Assembly (NCBI GenBank): GCA_002316235.1
Contig: DCDD01000070.1
Coordinates: 1-8,340 of the forward strand
Length of the DNA: 8,340 nucleotides
Reading direction: 5' to 3'
Source: Bacteroidales bacterium UBA1064
GTDB taxonomy: Bacteria; Bacteroidota; Bacteroidia; Bacteroidales; Tenuifilaceae
The stretch's first letter is position 1. Every line of letters begins with the position of its first letter. A program made the translations under genes and the position numbers. Shown here piece by piece: positions 6,612 through 8,340 of the stretch. The notes under the pieces are model-generated. The model worked only from the letters and a program-made list of their open reading frames with translations, was not told the DNA's origin and ran no database searches.

Positions 6612-6632
6612 GGGAGCTAGCCTGATGAGGCT
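6602..6632 (+). other. Two tandem small hairpins at the PHP stop codon
   Basis: GCTCCC/GGGAGC (6602-6617) has a 4-base loop that contains part of the TGA stop. AGCCT/AGGCT (6619-6632) follows after one base, again with a 4-base loop. There is no T-run, so they are not a normal terminator. They may mark an mRNA processing or stability point, or simply a scar between genes. Confidence 0.45.
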
Positions 6633-6656
6633 GCCTATACTTTAGATGATTTTGAT

Positions 6657-7205
6657 ATGAGGGATTTATCGTTGCACCTGCTCGACATAGCTCAAAATTC
6701 AATTGCTGCCCAGGCAACCAAAATTGATGTTCATCTTGAAATTAACCCAAAACTTGATTACCTTGCACTTATCATATCCGATAATGGAAAAGGTATGAAT
6801 GCCGAGTTTCTTCAACAGATAACGAGTCCTTTTACAACAACCCGTACAACCCGCAAGGTTGGATTAGGATTACCCCTTTTAATGCAAAATGCTGAGCGCA
6901 CGGGTGGTTACCTGGAAATTACCTCATCTGTTGGTAAGGGAACAACGCTTAGAGCTGTTTTTCATCCTAACCACATAGATTGCCCTCCTATGGGCGATAT
7001 AGCGGGTGTTGCTGCTCAGCTTATTTGTTCGTTCCCTAACATTTCGTTTAGCTTCAGCTTTAAAACAGATACTTCAGAGTTTAGCATTACCACACTTGAA
7101 ATAGCTCAAGCACTGGAGGGCATTCCTATTAATGATACCAGTGTTTTTCCGCTAGTTAAGCAGGTGATAGAATCCTCCCTGGAGGAGCTCAAATTTCCCG
7201 TTTAG
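6657..7205 (+). CDS. GHKL-family ATP-binding protein of hydrogenase operons (histidine-kinase-like)
   Basis: A 182-residue soluble protein whose first 100 residues are a histidine-kinase-type ATPase domain: N-box LDIAQNSIAAQA (9-20, Asn14), G1 box DNGKGM (42-47), F-box SPFTTTRT (57-64), G2 box GLGLPLL (69-75) and GKGTTL (93-98). No H-box/dimerisation domain, PAS domain or membrane helix is present. The remaining 80 residues form a small uncharacterised domain that I recall being typical of this family. Equivalent genes stand beside HydC/HydD/HydB in Acetobacterium woodii and other clostridia, where the product has been named HydE (not the HydE maturase). Start ATG 6657 has no Shine-Dalgarno. 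It may regulate or assemble the hydrogenase, as an ATP-dependent partner or a kinase of a protein target. Family certain, function unknown. Confidence 0.87.
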   Translation: MRDLSLHLLDIAQNSIAAQATKIDVHLEINPKLDYLALIISDNGKGMNAEFLQQITSPFTTTRTTRKVGLGLPLLMQNAERTGGYLEITSSVGKGTTLRAVFHPNHIDCPPMGDIAGVAAQLICSFPNISFSFSFKTDTSEFSITTLEIAQALEGIPINDTSVFPLVKQVIESSLEELKFPV

Positions 7206-7319
7206 GTTATTAAACATATAATTTGTTGTTAGTTTGTTAACATTTAAAATGTAATTTTGCCACCGAAAAGTTCAAAACGATATATACCCAATAAAAATGA
7301 ATGTTTAAGGAGTATTGCT
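7206..7319 (+). promoter_or_regulatory. Candidate promoter and leader of the second hyd gene set
   Basis: In this 114-base gap TAATTTTG (7252-7259) fits the TAnnTTTG -7 consensus; TTTG at 7233-7236 is a possible -33 element, but the 15-base spacer is short. A perfect 13-base dyad ACATTT-A-AAATGT (7240-7252) lies directly against the -7 element. TATTAAACAT (7208-7217) is identical to one half-site of the dyad at 3281-3298. Transcription would begin near 7266. Confidence 0.4.
7307..7312 (+). promoter_or_regulatory. Shine-Dalgarno site deciding the HydD-like start
   Basis: AAGGAG lies 7 bases before ATG 7320. It decides for this start over the upstream in-frame TTG 7257, which overlaps the candidate -7 element. 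Confidence 0.7.
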
Positions 7320-7721
7320 ATGACAAAAGTAAAATCATTAGCTGATCTGAAAATGATGAAGGACTCCCTGAAGTCGAAAATCTCACTACGGGAAAAGGGG
7401 GAAAATTCTGAAAATCTCGTTCAGATTAAGGTGGCAATGGCCACATGTGGCATTGCTTCTGGAGCAAAAGTGGTTATGGACTTTTTGCTCGAGGAGCTGG
7501 ATAAGCGGGGGATAAACTCCGTAGTGACCCAAACTGGATGCATGGGTTACTGCTATGCTGAACCCACCATAGAGGTTAAGCGTCCCGGCCAAGAACCCGT
7601 GGTTTTTGGGTACGTTGATACTAAAAAGGCTGATGAAATAATTGAAAAGTACATCAAAAATGGCGAGTTGGTGGATGGCATCATCCCCACCAACTACGAA
7701 ACCATTGATGGTGAAAAATAA
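7320..7721 (+). CDS. Thioredoxin-like [2Fe-2S] ferredoxin-like protein, HydD type
   Basis: A 133-residue protein with a charged N-terminal segment (1-35) followed by a thioredoxin-like ferredoxin fold as in NuoE or the N-terminus of HydB. It shows VAMATCGIASGAK (38-50) and TGCMGYCYAEP (72-82). Only three cysteines are found (C43, C74, C78); comparison with C11/C16/C48/C52 of the following HydB suggests the first ligand is replaced by a non-Cys residue. I recall the ATCGIA form as common in stand-alone members such as HydD of Acetobacterium woodii, so the loss may be a family trait. HydD-like genes sit directly before hydB, as here (21 bases). The protein may carry electrons, hold a labile cluster or serve in assembly. 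There is no export signal. Confidence 0.85.
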   Translation: MTKVKSLADLKMMKDSLKSKISLREKGENSENLVQIKVAMATCGIASGAKVVMDFLLEELDKRGINSVVTQTGCMGYCYAEPTIEVKRPGQEPVVFGYVDTKKADEIIEKYIKNGELVDGIIPTNYETIDGEK

Positions 7722-7742
7722 CCCTCTTAAAAGACAGAAGTA

Positions 7743-8340
7743 ATGGCAAAGTATAAAATGCACCTGCTGGTTTGTGGTGGAACGGGCTGCAGGGCTTCGT
7801 CGAGCGATTTGATTGTTGACAGGCTTAAAGCTGAGATTGCTTCCAACGGCCTGGAGAATGATGTTCAGGTTATAATGACTGGTTGCTTCGGGTTTTGTGA
7901 GAAAGGCCCTATTGTCAAGGTGCTTCCTGATAACACCTTTTACACCCAGGTTAAACCTGAAGAAGCCGCCGAAATTGTTAGGGAGCACGCCCTGAAGGGA
8001 AGGAAGGTTACCCGCCTGCTCTACACCGATCCGGTAAAAAAGGAACATGTATCCGACTCAAAACACATGGGTTTCTACCGCAAGCAAATTAGAATTGCCC
8101 TAAGAAACTGTGGTTTTATTAATCCCGAAAACATTGACGAGTACATTGCCCGTGATGGCTACCAGGCGCTTGGAAAAGTGCTTACCGAAATGGACCCGCA
8201 GAAAACAATTGATATCATTAAGAAATCGGGATTAAGGGGACGTGGTGGTGGCGGCTTTCCTACCGGTTTAAAGTGGGAAATTGCCAGCAAGAACAAAGCC
8301 GATCAGAAGTACGTGGTTTGCAACGCCGACGAGGGCGACC
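7743..8340 (+). CDS. hydB: NADH-binding flavoprotein subunit of [FeFe] hydrogenase, HydB (3' partial)
   Basis: The first 199 codons of a second HydB; the frame is open at the window end. Residues 1-90 form a thioredoxin-like [2Fe-2S] domain with CGGTGC (C11, C16) and TGCFGFC (C48, C52). A linker and the start of the NuoF core follow, with the FMN loop [16 protein letters not shown] (163-178) and the NADH-site start CNADEGD (193-199). This is the N-terminal architecture of HydB in trimeric bifurcating hydrogenases of Thermotoga and Clostridia. Its core is clearly paralogous to the NuoF-type gene at the window's left edge. Start ATG 7743 has only a weak purine stretch upstream. It presumably continues with the NuoF core and, further on, perhaps a second hydA, which cannot be seen. 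Confidence 0.94.
   Translation, partial: MAKYKMHLLVCGGTGCRASSSDLIVDRLKAEIASNGLENDVQVIMTGCFGFCEKGPIVKVLPDNTFYTQVKPEEAAEIVREHALKGRKVTRLLYTDPVKKEHVSDSKHMGFYRKQIRIALRNCGFINPENIDEYIARDGYQALGKVLTEMDPQKTIDIIKKSGLRGRGGGGFPTGLKWEIASKNKADQKYVVCNADEGD

Noticed and set aside
7257..7319. TTG start at 7257 for the HydD-like gene
   Set aside because: It overlaps the candidate -7 element; ATG 7320 has AAGGAG at correct spacing.
7386..8048. Minus-strand open frame of 220 codons
   Set aside because: Lies opposite the HydD-like gene and hydB, whose cysteine motifs prove the plus strand; no protein family is recognisable.
1..8340. CRISPR array, tRNA, rRNA or insertion sequence
   Set aside because: No regular repeat-spacer pattern, no tRNA-like clover or rRNA motif, and no transposase or terminal inverted repeats were seen.

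Overview
The window looks like a hydrogen-metabolism locus from a strictly anaerobic bacterium. Two things point to the Bacteroidetes (Bacteroidales-like): most genes lack a Shine-Dalgarno sequence, and the two best promoter candidates carry a TAnnTTTG -7 element. This assignment is an inference (about 0.6). The gene order of the downstream half resembles, from memory, the regulatory/bifurcating-hydrogenase operons of thermophilic and syntrophic Clostridia, so transfer between the phyla at some time is possible. All recognisable genes lie on the + strand.

Layout. (1) 1-2937: the 3' part of a NuoF/HydB-type NADH-binding flavoprotein, then a complete 596-residue multi-cluster [FeFe] hydrogenase (hydA), closed by a strong intrinsic terminator at 2968-3002. 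(2) 3003-3364: a non-coding stretch with a GC-rich block of unknown nature (about 3091-3200), a 20-bp-spaced direct repeat, two adjacent dyads with an ACATGT core, and a TATATTTG promoter element. (3) 3365-7205: six tightly spaced genes: a cysteine-rich DRTGG-type protein, an RsbW-like ATPase, a sensory-type [FeFe]-hydrogenase-like iron-sulfur protein, a second DRTGG protein, a PHP-family metallohydrolase and a GHKL-ATPase of the kind found beside HydABC genes. (4) 7206-8340: a second promoter candidate, a small thioredoxin-like [2Fe-2S] protein (HydD-like), and the 5' part of a second, full-architecture hydB that runs out of the window.

How the genes could work together. Upstream HydB passes electrons between NADH and the HydA iron-sulfur chain, ending at the H-cluster. 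The middle operon has no obvious DNA-binding protein. It holds a hydrogenase-like protein with all four H-cluster cysteines but altered proton-transfer surroundings, two GHKL ATPases with no phospho-accepting histidine domain, two small DRTGG proteins and a possible phosphoesterase. This reads as a hydrogen- or redox-responsive signalling module feeding the second hydrogenase set, but that output is inferred. A NuoE/HydC gene, expected for such a complex, is not in the window; it would have to lie outside it.
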